From: Pedobacter riviphilus | GTDB taxonomy: Bacteria > Bacteroidota > Bacteroidia > Sphingobacteriales > Sphingobacteriaceae | NCBI RefSeq assembly: GCF_014692875.1 | Contig: NZ_CP061171.1 | Coordinates: forward strand, 4,092,001 to 4,156,000 | Length of the DNA: 64,000 nt | Direction of reading: 5' to 3' | Part shown: in pieces, positions 7,802 through 16,506 of the stretch | Position numbering within the stretch: the first letter of the stretch is position 1 | Layout: every line of letters starts with the position of its first letter | The notes under the pieces: model-generated | The model's input: the letters and a program-made list of their open reading frames with translations, nothing else | Told to the model about the DNA's origin: nothing | Database searches by the model: none | Position numbers and translations under genes: made by a program

Positions 7802-8458
7802 ATGAATCCATTTTCTATTACATTAGTAGCGCTGTGGGCCTATCCTATTTTAAGCTTAATCTTTTTTGCATTAACTAAAAATAAGCCCAAAACAAGGCAA
7901 TGGGTGGTTAAAATTTCAATTATATTAACCGTTTTAACCACTTTAGCTTTAGTATTTAAGCTTTCAACTATATCGATAATGGTAAACTGGTTATTGGTTT
8001 CGGGTTTTTACCTATACCTATCGCTTATATTGTGGTGGTCGCAATTTCAGCCGAATAAATTCTTAAAAATTATCGGCACTTTGCTTATGATAAGCACTTT
8101 TGGAATAGGTTATCTTTCGGGCACACTTGGCATTTTGGGCGTAGGATTTATTGTTGCAGATTTCGAAGCGGATGCAGAAAAAAAATTGAGCGATGATATA
8201 ATTTATAGGGAACGTTCTATTGGTAATGCCATTTCCGATTACAGGGGCACACGTGTAGAAATTTATAAAACTGTTGCATGGTTACCTGTTTTCGAATACC
8301 GGATAACCCAAAAGGAATATTACAACGTAATTACCTATCCAAATGAGATAAAAGTTAATTACGAACCTAATAAACACATCATTCATCTATCTGCCCATAT
8401 CTTTTCGCTAAAGAATGGAGGTAGAGAAAAATGGAGCGATAGCATAAAACTTAAATAA
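7802..8458 (+). CDS. Hypothetical multi-pass membrane protein
   Basis: 218 aa. About four hydrophobic helices occupy residues 1-125 (ITLVALWAYPILSLIFFAL, ISIILTVLTTLALVF, MVNWLLVSGFYLYLSLILWW, IGTLLMISTFGIGYLSG). They are followed by a roughly 90-residue soluble tail with short beta strands (GTRVEIYKTVAWLPVFEYRI, YPNEIKVNYEPNKHIIHLSA). No known domain recognised. It lies 47 bases after the 7149 gene and 14 bases before the 8473 gene, so it is probably co-transcribed with both. Confidence 0.6.
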   Translation: MNPFSITLVALWAYPILSLIFFALTKNKPKTRQWVVKISIILTVLTTLALVFKLSTISIMVNWLLVSGFYLYLSLILWWSQFQPNKFLKIIGTLLMISTFGIGYLSGTLGILGVGFIVADFEADAEKKLSDDIIYRERSIGNAISDYRGTRVEIYKTVAWLPVFEYRITQKEYYNVITYPNEIKVNYEPNKHIIHLSAHIFSLKNGGREKWSDSIKLK

Positions 8459-8472
8459 CAAATAATAATAAT

Positions 8473-8859
8473 ATGAGTTGGGATATTGTAATATTCAGTT
8501 CGAAACAAAAAATAAGGGCTGTTGAAGAAGTAGACGAAGAGTTACTTGTAGCAATAGATTTTAACATTATTCTAGAAAAGCATTTTATCAATATTATCGC
8601 TAACAAAAATAATAGGGAAATAAAAGGTGAAGGATACATTATAGATTATTTTTTTGATAGCGAACCTGTAAGCAATAAGGTATTCAGCCTTTATGGCGAG
8701 GAAGCACTTTTTGTGCTAATAAACGTTGCAAAATTATACGATTGGCAAATATTTGATACGGGAAATGGAGAGATGCTAGACCTTGAACATCCTGAAAAAA
8801 ACGGTTACAGTAATTTCCAAAGTTATTTACAACACGTTTTAAAAAATACAGGTAATTAA
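8473..8859 (+). CDS. Hypothetical small acidic protein (immunity-protein-like)
   Basis: 128 aa, acidic, no signal peptide or membrane helix. It begins MSWDIVIFSSKQKIRAVEEV and later has GYIIDYFFDSEPVSNKVFSL, then GEEALFVLINVAKLYDWQIF, and ends in a FQSYLQHVLKN helix. Short cytosolic proteins that begin with MSWDIV- and contain an acidic -YDW-IFDT- segment are common in Bacteroidota and often sit in arrays of immunity-like genes; I cannot name a family. It is separated by one base from the next gene (stop at 8857-8859, ATG at 8861), strong evidence for co-translation. Confidence 0.6.
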   Translation: MSWDIVIFSSKQKIRAVEEVDEELLVAIDFNIILEKHFINIIANKNNREIKGEGYIIDYFFDSEPVSNKVFSLYGEEALFVLINVAKLYDWQIFDTGNGEMLDLEHPEKNGYSNFQSYLQHVLKNTGN

Positions 8860-8860
8860 T

Positions 8861-9610
8861 ATGAGCAAAGTCAGAAGAAACCAACGACAACAACAGCGCA
8901 GTAAAGTTACCTTCTCTAAATTAACCTTCCATAAACTCAACTGGTTAGAATACCTGACCATTGGTTTAAGTGTATGGTTCTTATTTTTCCCAAAACCTTA
9001 CGAGATCCTTTTTACAGTATTGCTCTGCATGCCAATTATTGGCCTTATATTAAATGGTTTAACAGGCAGGCCAAGTATTGCCAGTTTGGTAGAAATTTGG
9101 AAAGACAAGGATGGGAATGATAAATACGATGTAGCCGATTTTATCGACATTGCCGCCTGGGTTATCCTGTTCCGTGTAATTATCGATTATAAATTTGAAA
9201 GCTTTTATAGTTTGATCATCCCCGGTACCGTAGCCTTTGCAATCATGCTGATCATTCTTTTTGCTACACATAATCATATCATCAATACCGATAAAAGCAA
9301 AAACTGGATTTACCTATCGCTTATTGTTAATGTTTTTCTTTATAGTTATGCAGGCGCTTATGGGGCAAACTGTGTTTACGACAATTCGGAACCGACTGTT
9401 TATCAAGCTGAGGTTGTAAATAAAAGGATTAGCAGGGGTAGAAGAGGGTCGAAATCTTATATTCTAAAAGTTACGCCCTGGGGCCATCATTACGATCAGG
9501 AAGAAATTTCTGTTACAAGCGATCAGTACAACGGAATCCAGACCGGTCAAACCGTAAATATCGATCTAAAAGAAGGTTTATTTAATATCCCATGGTTTTA
9601 TGTAGAGTAA
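8861..9610 (+). CDS. Hypothetical membrane protein with C-terminal beta domain
   Basis: 249 aa. A basic start (MSKVRRNQRQQQRSKV) is followed by about five hydrophobic helices (LTIGLSVWFLFFP, EILFTVLLCMPIIGLIL, FIDIAAWVILFRVII, LIIPGTVAFAIMLIILFATH, WIYLSLIVNVFLYSYAGAYG). The C-terminal ~70 residues are soluble, with VYQAEVVNKRISRGRRGSKS, YILKVTPWG and a GQTVNIDLKEGLFNIPWFYV end. Known family not recognised. Start is one base after the previous stop, so translation is likely coupled. The helicase gene begins 66 bases downstream. Confidence 0.6.
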   Translation: MSKVRRNQRQQQRSKVTFSKLTFHKLNWLEYLTIGLSVWFLFFPKPYEILFTVLLCMPIIGLILNGLTGRPSIASLVEIWKDKDGNDKYDVADFIDIAAWVILFRVIIDYKFESFYSLIIPGTVAFAIMLIILFATHNHIINTDKSKNWIYLSLIVNVFLYSYAGAYGANCVYDNSEPTVYQAEVVNKRISRGRRGSKSYILKVTPWGHHYDQEEISVTSDQYNGIQTGQTVNIDLKEGLFNIPWFYVE

Positions 9611-9676
9611 GCTGTAACGGCCATGCTTCCATACCATCTAACAAACAAAAAAGCGTTATATTAATCCGTTTAAAAA

Positions 9677-11020
9677 TTGACCTCCTATCCTGAAGAAATA
9701 AAATTTATATCCAGTTGGCGAAAGTATCAGCAACGGGTTCTCGATCAATTAGATGATTACATTGCCAATCGGCACCTACATATTATTGCGCCACCGGGTT
9801 CGGGTAAAACGGTTTTGGGGCTCGAAGTAGCTATCCGCTTAAACAAACCAACATTGATCCTCGCCCCTACCATTGCCATACGAAACCAATGGATACAACG
9901 TTTCTGTGATCTTTTTCTTCAGGTTGAAACCGTGCCAGACTGGATTTCGAAAGATATCAGGAACCCCAAATTTATGACTGTGGTTACTTTCCAGGGTCTC
10001 CATGCGGCCTGTAACAATTTACCTGTGCAGGAAGAAGAAATTGATGAAGAAGAAGAGGAAGAAACGATAAAATCATCTAATCCTAATCTTGATAATATAG
10101 TAAAGAGATTAAAATTGCAGAACATTAACACGATCGTAGTGGATGAAGCCCATCACTTAAAAAATGAGTGGTGGCAAACCTTAACCAAAGTAAAAGAAAA
10201 ACTCGATCCAATTATTGTTGGCTTAACCGCCACGCCACCGTACGATGTTACACCAACTGAATGGTTACGCTATATCGAATTTAATGGTCCGGTTGATGCC
10301 GAAATATCAGTACCCGAATTGGTGATTGAGGGCGACTTATGCCCACATCAGGACTATGTCCATTTTACCTTTCCAACCGCGGCAGAAAATGAAAACATCA
10401 TCAAATTCAGGGCAGATATCGAATTGCTGTTTCATGAAATTAAGCATGATGAAACGCTTATAAAAGCCATCGAAGATCATCCCATCTGGGTACATCCAAC
10501 CGAACATCTCGAATGGATCTATACTAATCTTTCTTGCTATTCGGCCTGTTTAATTTTTCTTCATGCCAATGGCAGGGAAATCCATCAGCTCCATATCAAA
10601 GTGGTGGGCGATCAAAAATTAGAAATCCCACCATTGGATTACAATTGGCTGGAAACACTTTTAGATTTCTATTTATTTCAGGAAAAGGAACGTTTCAAGG
10701 CATTCGACGAACATCGGAAGCAACTGGAATCAAAGTTGAGGCGATGTGGTGCTATGGAGAAAAGACAGATCAATTTCTCTAACAATAAACGGATTACAAG
10801 CTTTTTAACTTCAAGCATAAGCAAACTCAGTGGAATTAGCAGCATTGTAGATTTCGAGTTTAAGCACTTAGGCCATCATTTAAGAATGGTCATCCTATCT
10901 GATTATATCCGCAAAGAATTCTATATCAACTCAACAGAGAATCAGCTCGAATTAACCAAAATGGGTGTAATTCCTATTTTCGAAAAACTAAGACGCGAAA
11001 ACACAACCAATAAAAAATAG
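9677..11020 (+). CDS. SF2 DEAD/DEAH-box helicase, N-terminal part (frameshifted gene)
   Basis: 447 aa to a TAG at 11018. The start is TTG at 9677: an in-frame stop lies 6 bases upstream and no ATG precedes the Walker A motif. Visible motifs: RKYQQRVLDQLDDY (Q-motif-like), APPGSGKTVLG (Walker A, residues 38-48), TLILAPTIAIRNQW (Ia), an acidic run EEEIDEEEEEE near residue 120, VVDEAHHLKNEW (DEAH at 156-159) and GLTATPP (III, 182-188). The C-terminal RecA lobe is missing here and continues in the next frame after the run of six A at 11012-11017. Adding one A there, or a -1 slip, gives NKKIGVLTGS and joins the two halves. The protein resembles the helicase subunits of restriction-type complexes but no methylase or nuclease subunit is present. 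Confidence 0.85.
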   Translation: MTSYPEEIKFISSWRKYQQRVLDQLDDYIANRHLHIIAPPGSGKTVLGLEVAIRLNKPTLILAPTIAIRNQWIQRFCDLFLQVETVPDWISKDIRNPKFMTVVTFQGLHAACNNLPVQEEEIDEEEEEETIKSSNPNLDNIVKRLKLQNINTIVVDEAHHLKNEWWQTLTKVKEKLDPIIVGLTATPPYDVTPTEWLRYIEFNGPVDAEISVPELVIEGDLCPHQDYVHFTFPTAAENENIIKFRADIELLFHEIKHDETLIKAIEDHPIWVHPTEHLEWIYTNLSCYSACLIFLHANGREIHQLHIKVVGDQKLEIPPLDYNWLETLLDFYLFQEKERFKAFDEHRKQLESKLRRCGAMEKRQINFSNNKRITSFLTSSISKLSGISSIVDFEFKHLGHHLRMVILSDYIRKEFYINSTENQLELTKMGVIPIFEKLRRENTTNKK

Positions 11021-11022
11021 GT

Positions 11023-12390
11023 GTGCTTACCGGTTCGATGGTAATTATACCAAGAACCGCATGTAAAGCATTCGAAGCAAAAGCAGTTAAACTGGGTATT
11101 ACAAAAATCAGCTTATCTCCTGTTCCTTTCGATCATGATTATATCATTATTGAGCAAACAGAACAGATTAAAAATGCCTTGATCCACCTCGTAACCGAAA
11201 TTTTTGAGGGAGGAGAAATTGAAGTATTGATCGGAACAAAATCTTTACTCGGTGAAGGATGGGATGCCCCAGCCATCAATTCATTAATATTAGCGAGCTT
11301 TGTTGGCTCTTTTGTTTCTTCCAATCAGATGCGCGGCAGAGCCATCAGAACACAAAATGGAAATATGGGTAAGACCGGAAATATCTGGCATCTGGTTACA
11401 ATCGATCCCACAGCCAAAACAGGAGGAGATGACTTCGCTCTCTTAAAAAGGCGCTTTAAAAGTTTCGTTGGCGTTTCCTTTAAACAGGAACCGGGTATTG
11501 AAAACGGGGTGAACAGATTAAATTTATCCGAAAACATTAGCCAGGTAGCAGAAGCAGAGAAAAAGAATATAGAAATGTTTGCCTATGCTGCCGATAGAGA
11601 AAATTTAAAACAACGTTGGAAGACTGCGCTCGAAGTGGGCTTAAATCTTGTTGAAGAAATTAAAATCCCATTTCGGGAAGAACAAGAATACCAAGAAGTT
11701 AAAGCCATGTACCTGAATAAAACAATTGCCAACCTTTTGGCTACTTTGGGCTCGGGTTTGGCTGGGTTTGGGCTGCAAAGCCTGGAAATCCTTCTTAGAG
11801 GAGGTAGGTATTTCAAATCGTCACATGATTTGTACACTCTGCTAGGCATTATTGGTACTATAGGGATGCTCATATTCGGTCGGCTAACCTACAAAACCCT
11901 AACACTTTATATTAAGTACCGCGACATTTCAAAAGATATTTATCAAATTGGACAAGCACTTTTGAGTGCATTAATTAAGGCAGGAGTAATCCAAACCGAT
12001 ACTTCACAAATTTATGTGCAAAGTGAGATAGACCAATATGGTGCCATTTTCTGCCATCTAGCAGGCGGAACCACTTTCGAAAAATCGACTTTTATTAATG
12101 CACTACAAGAAGTAATTGCACCTATTGATAATCCACGTTACGTAATTATCAGAAAAAACAAATTTATGCTGTTTGTAAAGCAGAAAGATTATCATGCTGT
12201 ACCAGAGGTTATTGGAAGAAATAAAAACCTGGCCGAACACTTTAAATATCAATGGGAACTATGTGTAGGTGCTTGCGATTTAATATTTACCCGTAGCATC
12301 GAAGGCAGAAAATTGATCTTACAATCAAGAATAAAATCATTGGCAGCACAGTTTCAAAGTAAAGTAGAGCATGTAAATAAATGGAGATAG
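11023..12390 (+). CDS. SF2 helicase, C-terminal part with two transmembrane helices
   Basis: 455 aa when read from the GTG at 11023, but this is very probably the second half of the preceding gene. It opens with VLTGSMVIIPRTA (start of the second RecA lobe) and has EVLIGTKSLLGEGWDAPAIN and NQMRGRAIRT (motif VI, residues 102-110). After the helicase core come a charged linker and two strongly hydrophobic segments, residues about 234-258 and 270-290. A cytosolic C-terminal domain follows with DNPRYVIIRKNKFMLFVKQK and DYHAVPEVIGRNKNLAEHF. I recall this tail from uncharacterised Bacteroidota helicase-family proteins. The membrane anchor is unusual for an SF2 helicase. The last 10 bases overlap the next gene. 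Confidence 0.85.
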   Translation: MLTGSMVIIPRTACKAFEAKAVKLGITKISLSPVPFDHDYIIIEQTEQIKNALIHLVTEIFEGGEIEVLIGTKSLLGEGWDAPAINSLILASFVGSFVSSNQMRGRAIRTQNGNMGKTGNIWHLVTIDPTAKTGGDDFALLKRRFKSFVGVSFKQEPGIENGVNRLNLSENISQVAEAEKKNIEMFAYAADRENLKQRWKTALEVGLNLVEEIKIPFREEQEYQEVKAMYLNKTIANLLATLGSGLAGFGLQSLEILLRGGRYFKSSHDLYTLLGIIGTIGMLIFGRLTYKTLTLYIKYRDISKDIYQIGQALLSALIKAGVIQTDTSQIYVQSEIDQYGAIFCHLAGGTTFEKSTFINALQEVIAPIDNPRYVIIRKNKFMLFVKQKDYHAVPEVIGRNKNLAEHFKYQWELCVGACDLIFTRSIEGRKLILQSRIKSLAAQFQSKVEHVNKWR

Positions 12391-12797
12391 ATCACGAAAA
12401 ACCAATGTCCAAAATTGAAGCAATTTTAAACCCTATATTTTTGTTAAATCTTGTTTCGATTGAAACAATTCAATATTATTCTACAATCGACACATCCATT
12501 GAAGATGAAGGGATAGAGAGTAAGGTTGAATTAAAAGTAATGTTATTAAAACCAACAGAAAAAGAACATGAAGTAAACGAGCATTTTTACGAATTAATTT
12601 TAACGCATGTAACTAACTATCAGATCGATTTCATGAACGAAGATAATAGGACATTTGAATTTGATACGGATGAGGTACAATTAGAAAGGGATAGCAAATC
12701 CGAAGACATGTATATTCTAAGTTTTATAAATGCATCAGTAGATATACATATAAAGTTTAGGGGGTTAGCAATAAAACTTTTGACTTGTAATGAATAG
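12381..12797 (+). CDS. Hypothetical small acidic protein
   Basis: 138 aa, acidic, no signal peptide. It begins MEIDHEKPMSKIEAILNPIF and is predicted mostly beta: SIETIQYYSTIDTSIEDEG, SKVELKVMLLKPTEKEHEV, FYELILTHVTNYQIDFMNED, MYILSFINASVDIHIKFRG. No family recognised. It overlaps the end of the helicase gene by 10 bases and the next gene by 8, so it is almost surely translated with them. The context suggests a partner or accessory of the membrane helicase, or an immunity-type protein; neither is shown. Confidence 0.6.
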   Translation: MEIDHEKPMSKIEAILNPIFLLNLVSIETIQYYSTIDTSIEDEGIESKVELKVMLLKPTEKEHEVNEHFYELILTHVTNYQIDFMNEDNRTFEFDTDEVQLERDSKSEDMYILSFINASVDIHIKFRGLAIKLLTCNE

Positions 12798-13089
12798 AAA
12801 TAATATCATGAACGACCCGCAAATAAAAAATTTCATAGAAAACTACAATGTATCTGATACCTTCATCAAATCTTTCAGCTCATTATTGGATCAAAATACG
12901 TGTGCAGATTTAGACATTAGTAACAAGAATATTTCTATAGAAATCGAAAAACTTGATTTTGAACTGCTTGATGGAGATGCGATTGCTTTCAAAAGCCAAA
13001 TCGATCAGGATGGAAATAAAATAGGTTATTACAGATTGGTTTTTGCCTTGAATGGGGCATTAATAGATGATTTTTTTGTGATTTACTAA
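12790..13089 (+). CDS. Hypothetical small acidic protein
   Basis: 99 aa, acidic, soluble. It starts MNRNNIMNDPQIKNFIENYN (the internal ATG at 12808, MNDPQ, is an alternative start) and contains ADLDISNKNISIEIEKLDFE, DGDAIAFKSQIDQDGNKIGY and YRLVFALNGALIDDFFVIY. No known domain recognised. It overlaps the previous gene by 8 bases and is the last gene of the co-directional run from 7149. The next gene is on the other strand, after a repeat-rich gap of 360 bases. Confidence 0.55.
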   Translation: MNRNNIMNDPQIKNFIENYNVSDTFIKSFSSLLDQNTCADLDISNKNISIEIEKLDFELLDGDAIAFKSQIDQDGNKIGYYRLVFALNGALIDDFFVIY

Positions 13090-13130
13090 TATAACAAAGA
13101 CAACATCACAACTTTTGTTCTGCTCTCCAA

Positions 13131-13177
13131 CTTTGCGTCCTCTGCGACTTTCTCTTTGTGTACTTTGCGGTTAAAAA
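13131..13177. repeat. Dispersed 'TTTGCG' repeat, copy 1
   Basis: CTTTGCGTCCTCTGCGACTT ... TGTGTACTTTGCGGTTAAAA resembles the copy at 13403-13447 (CTTTGCACGCTCTGCGTCTT ... TGTGATCTTTGCGGTTAAAA). The two copies lie in the same orientation at both ends of one gap. Confidence 0.65.
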
Positions 13178-13211
13178 GCCATGGAAGCGCACTGAAACAA
13201 CTAAAACTAAC

Positions 13212-13240
13212 ATTAGCTTCGCTGAACACTACAGGGTTCC
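13212..13240 (+). repeat. Dispersed 29-base repeat, copy 1
   Basis: ATTAGCTTCGCTGAACACTA + CAGGGTTCC. The complement of 19055-19083 is the same at 27 of 29 positions. A shorter match occurs in the loop and right arm of the inverted repeat at 804-836. Confidence 0.7.
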
Positions 13241-13291
13241 CACCTGCTCAGAAATAACCATCGCCTTTAACCTCTGCGCCCATCACCCTAA

Positions 13292-13337
13292 ATCTGCGGG
13301 AGAAAAACCAAGAACATCTTAATCATTTCCCGCAGAT
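13292..13337. repeat. Inverted repeat with 10-bp stem
   Basis: ATCTGCGGGA (13292-13301) is mirrored by TCCCGCAGAT (13328-13337), and a further CGCAGATATTT follows at 13351. Part of the repeat-filled 13090-13452 gap, which contains no gene I can support. Confidence 0.6.
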
Positions 13338-13402
13338 CACACAGATATCCGCAGATATTTCTTTATAAATTGTCAGGATGAGCGTAGTAGAAAACCATCC
13401 AG

Positions 13403-13447
13403 CTTTGCACGCTCTGCGTCTTCTCTCTGTGATCTTTGCGGTTAAAA
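13403..13447. repeat. Dispersed 'TTTGCG' repeat, copy 2
   Basis: Second copy of the element at 13131-13177, ending 6 bases before the 3' end of the minus-strand lipoprotein gene. Confidence 0.65.
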
Positions 13448-13452
13448 CACGA

Positions 13453-13815
13453 TTATTCCGTTAATTTCTGCTTAATCCCTTCCGTAAGTTTTTTCACTTT
13501 CATATAACCTGCCAAAGAACTGTTCCGTTTATCAAAGTCGATCACTAACCAGCCTTTTTTGGCCTTAAGGTTAAACTTATCGCTGCCATTTAAGTTCACA
13601 AATAGATCAATATTCTGATCCAGTGGTAGTTCATTGCTTAAAGCACTGTCCAGGTATTTTTCCAGCTTGCCTGTTTTATCTTCGGCGTACTTTGCTTCAA
13701 ATTTGAAGTCGCTATTGGTATCTGTAGCACTTATTGATAAATAACCGCCACTATTATGGCATCCATAACCTAAAGTGGTAAATAAAATCGCGATACTGTA
13801 TACTATATTTTTCAT
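13453..13815 (-). CDS. Hypothetical lipoprotein
   Basis: 120 aa. MKNIVYSIAILFTTLGYGCH is a lipoprotein-type signal with a plausible lipobox LGYGC at residues 15-19. The short mature part has FKFEAKYAEDKTGKLEKYLD, then LPLDQNIDLFVNLNGSDKFN, then AKKGWLVIDFDKRNSSLAGY and a lysine-rich C-terminal helix. No domain recognised. It lies just downstream of, and on the same strand as, the pair of outer-membrane receptor genes, separated by 106 bases. Confidence 0.6.
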   Translation of the reverse strand: MKNIVYSIAILFTTLGYGCHNSGGYLSISATDTNSDFKFEAKYAEDKTGKLEKYLDSALSNELPLDQNIDLFVNLNGSDKFNLKAKKGWLVIDFDKRNSSLAGYMKVKKLTEGIKQKLTE

Positions 13816-13921
13816 TGTTTTTTGGTTAATTGTTTGAAATGGTTAACTATTTAAACTGGTTATAATTGGGGATTTACCACCCAGACCTCGGACTTCTGAC
13901 TCTAGACTGAGGACTAAAAAA

Positions 13922-16369
13922 CTAGCCCCCTGCTCTACCTTTAATATCATCGGTAGCTGTATTCCTGGAACGGGCCGATTTCACATTCTGGTTTCCGAAA
14001 TTGTAGCTGATGCTGAAATTTGCCCTTCGGCTGGTGTAACGGTTCACTACGTTCATATTAATGTTCTGATAAACCAGTTTCCCTTCCCAATGGTTGGTGA
14101 GTAAAATATCATCCATGTTTAAACGCAATTTAAGCTTTTTATCCATTAAAGTTTTCTGGATTCCGGCATTTAAAGCACCTTGATAAATGGTGGTTTGTTC
14201 TACTCCTGAAACCCTTGGTGAGTTTAGCCATGCACTAATTTCGATACTAAAATTTTGAGGCAGGGTAAAAGAATTAGAAGTAAAAATATTTACCGCAGCT
14301 TTACCTGCATTATAAGCAGCTCCTTCGATGTTACCGTCATTAAATTTGCTGTAATAAACGCTTACATTGTTCTGCAGGTTCCACCACTTCGCGATCTTTA
14401 CCGGAAAATACAAGTCGGCAGAATAGTTCTGGAAACGACCCAGGTTCTGGCGGATTACACTGATCACCCGGGTAGCATCATCCTGCTTACTAATTTGTGT
14501 AATCATATCACGGGTATTCGAATAGCTCAACGACAAAGAAGCTTGTTTATAACTGTAACTGATCTGATAATTATCAGTAAACTGAGGCTTCAGATAAGGA
14601 TTTCCCTGATCAACCGCCAAAGGATCCATATAAAATACAAATGGATTAAGCTGTTGATAATTCGGACGGTCTACCCTTCTGCCATAAGAGTAACGGATGT
14701 TATGGTTTTCACTGATCTTTTGGTTTACAAAAACAGTTGGGAATACCGAAAGGTAATTACGGTCTACTTCTTTCTGGTCAGTTACAGAAGTGCCATTAGA
14801 GTGTGTATGTTCTGCCCTTAAGCCCAGCTGAATCTGCCACACCTTCCATTCTTTAGAGAAACTACCATAAATGGCGTTAATATTTTCTTTGTACACAAAA
14901 TTGTTCGATTTACCCAGATCATTTTGCCACACCCCACCAATCAACTGCTCAGAAATAAAATCGTTCTTCGTAACTACGTAGCTGCTTTTTAAACCGGTTT
15001 CAATCTTCATTGTTTTAGAAATTGGCAAAGTGAAATCCGTTCTGGCGGCATACACGTTAATCTCGGCATCCGTATTATTTCTTAAACTGGTTTTGTTGGT
15101 CGAACTGCCACCTGCATTTAAATAATTGGCTAAAAAATTTTCATCTTTTTTATTGCTGAAACCCGAATAATCTACATCGAAAGTAAGGCCCTTGCCTTTT
15201 TTATCGAAATCGTGTTTAATGTTAAAGTTTGCCGTTAAATTACCTACAGGAGAGCTCGAATTGGCATCCTGCAAAATATAACTCAGATTAGAAGCACCAT
15301 TTTGCACCGCATTGATATTGGTATTGCTAAAGTTCGTCAGCCTGGTATTTACCGTATTGGCATCTAACATTACCCCAAAAACGGTTTTCTCAGAAGCATA
15401 ATAATCTGCGCCTAATTTTCCCTGAAAACCGACCCCTTTATTTTTGCGGTCGAAATTTTGCGTAAGTGTACTGGCCAAACCTTCAGATAAGGTGGTACGG
15501 GTTAAAAAGGTATTGTTAAACTGGGCCTTGCGTGCCACAGCACCATTACCGAAAATATTCCATTTCCCCTGTCTGTGGTTTAAGTTCAGGTTTACACCAG
15601 CGCGGAATAAATCGCTGGGCGAATCGGGCATAATACCCTGCCCGGTGTTTAATGAAACTGTACCATTAGTACCATAAGCCTTATTACGTTTTAGTTTGAT
15701 GTTGATGATCCCGGCATTTCCGGCAGCATCGTACTTGGCAGATGGATTGGTAATGAGTTCGATAGTAGCAATCTGATCGCTGCTCATATTACTCAACAAA
15801 GTGGTAACATCAGCACCAGAGAGGAAATTCGATTTTCCATCAATCATTACCATTACACCGCTTTTGTTATTCAGTTTAATCTTATCGTTTTGGCGGTCGA
15901 TCTGCACGCCTGGGGCTTTCTCCAATACTTCTAAAGCTGTTCCTCCAGTTGCTATAATGCTATTTTCTACATTCAGTACCGTCTTATCAATCTGATGTTC
16001 AATAAAAGGTTTTTTGCCCTGAATGCTCACTTCTTGTAATTGTTTGCTTAAACTTTCGATGGTGATGGTCGGCAATTTTAAATCACCATTGACTGAAAGG
16101 TGATCCGTCTTTTTACTTTTAAAACCAACAATCGAGATCGACAGTATATACTCGCCACTTTTTAACTGGTCGATTGTAAAAGTACCTTCGATATTGGTGG
16201 ATACACTTTTAACCACCGTGGTATCAGGATAATTTAAAACCCGAACAATGGCAAACGATACCGGAACAGTTTTTTCATCGACGATTTTCCCCGTCAATGT
16301 ATTTAATTTTTGGGCAAAAGAAGCCCCACATGCTATTAAGCATGCAACTAGCGTAAGTAATGTTTTCAT
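13922..16369 (-). CDS. Outer-membrane beta-barrel receptor with CarboxypepD_reg domain (paralogue A)
   Basis: 815 aa. Signal peptide MKTLLTLVACLIACGASFAQ. Residues about 22-100 form a carboxypeptidase-D-regulatory-like beta-sandwich (LTGKIVDEKTVPVSFAIVRV ... FTIDQLKSGEYILSISIVGF). A plug-like domain follows at about 115-230, with QEVSIQGKKPFIEHQIDK, VEKAP-type GVQIDRQNDKI and ITNPSAKYDAAGNAGIINIK. The rest is a large beta-barrel typical of the 'outer membrane beta-barrel protein' family (PF14905), ending RANFSISYNFGNQNV. Such proteins resemble TonB-dependent receptors but lack an obvious TonB box; substrate unknown. It is followed by a paralogue upstream (16507-18960), 137 bases away, and is likely a tandem duplicate of it. 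Confidence 0.88.
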   Translation of the reverse strand: MKTLLTLVACLIACGASFAQKLNTLTGKIVDEKTVPVSFAIVRVLNYPDTTVVKSVSTNIEGTFTIDQLKSGEYILSISIVGFKSKKTDHLSVNGDLKLPTITIESLSKQLQEVSIQGKKPFIEHQIDKTVLNVENSIIATGGTALEVLEKAPGVQIDRQNDKIKLNNKSGVMVMIDGKSNFLSGADVTTLLSNMSSDQIATIELITNPSAKYDAAGNAGIINIKLKRNKAYGTNGTVSLNTGQGIMPDSPSDLFRAGVNLNLNHRQGKWNIFGNGAVARKAQFNNTFLTRTTLSEGLASTLTQNFDRKNKGVGFQGKLGADYYASEKTVFGVMLDANTVNTRLTNFSNTNINAVQNGASNLSYILQDANSSSPVGNLTANFNIKHDFDKKGKGLTFDVDYSGFSNKKDENFLANYLNAGGSSTNKTSLRNNTDAEINVYAARTDFTLPISKTMKIETGLKSSYVVTKNDFISEQLIGGVWQNDLGKSNNFVYKENINAIYGSFSKEWKVWQIQLGLRAEHTHSNGTSVTDQKEVDRNYLSVFPTVFVNQKISENHNIRYSYGRRVDRPNYQQLNPFVFYMDPLAVDQGNPYLKPQFTDNYQISYSYKQASLSLSYSNTRDMITQISKQDDATRVISVIRQNLGRFQNYSADLYFPVKIAKWWNLQNNVSVYYSKFNDGNIEGAAYNAGKAAVNIFTSNSFTLPQNFSIEISAWLNSPRVSGVEQTTIYQGALNAGIQKTLMDKKLKLRLNMDDILLTNHWEGKLVYQNINMNVVNRYTSRRANFSISYNFGNQNVKSARSRNTATDDIKGRAGG

Positions 16370-16506
16370 GGTTTCTTCTTTTTAGGTGTTCTATTTTTAA
16401 TACTGAGACAAATCTGTTATCGCAAGGCACAGTCTTCCCGGAACTTCTTCCTCCAAGCTCAGCCCCTGGACTCTAAGCTGATGGCTTTAGGCTAAGGACT
16501 AAAAAA

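Noticed and set aside
14255..14821. 188-aa plus-strand frame inside the receptor gene
   Set aside because: It is the antisense of a beta-barrel coding region with strong codon structure on the minus strand; no domain features.
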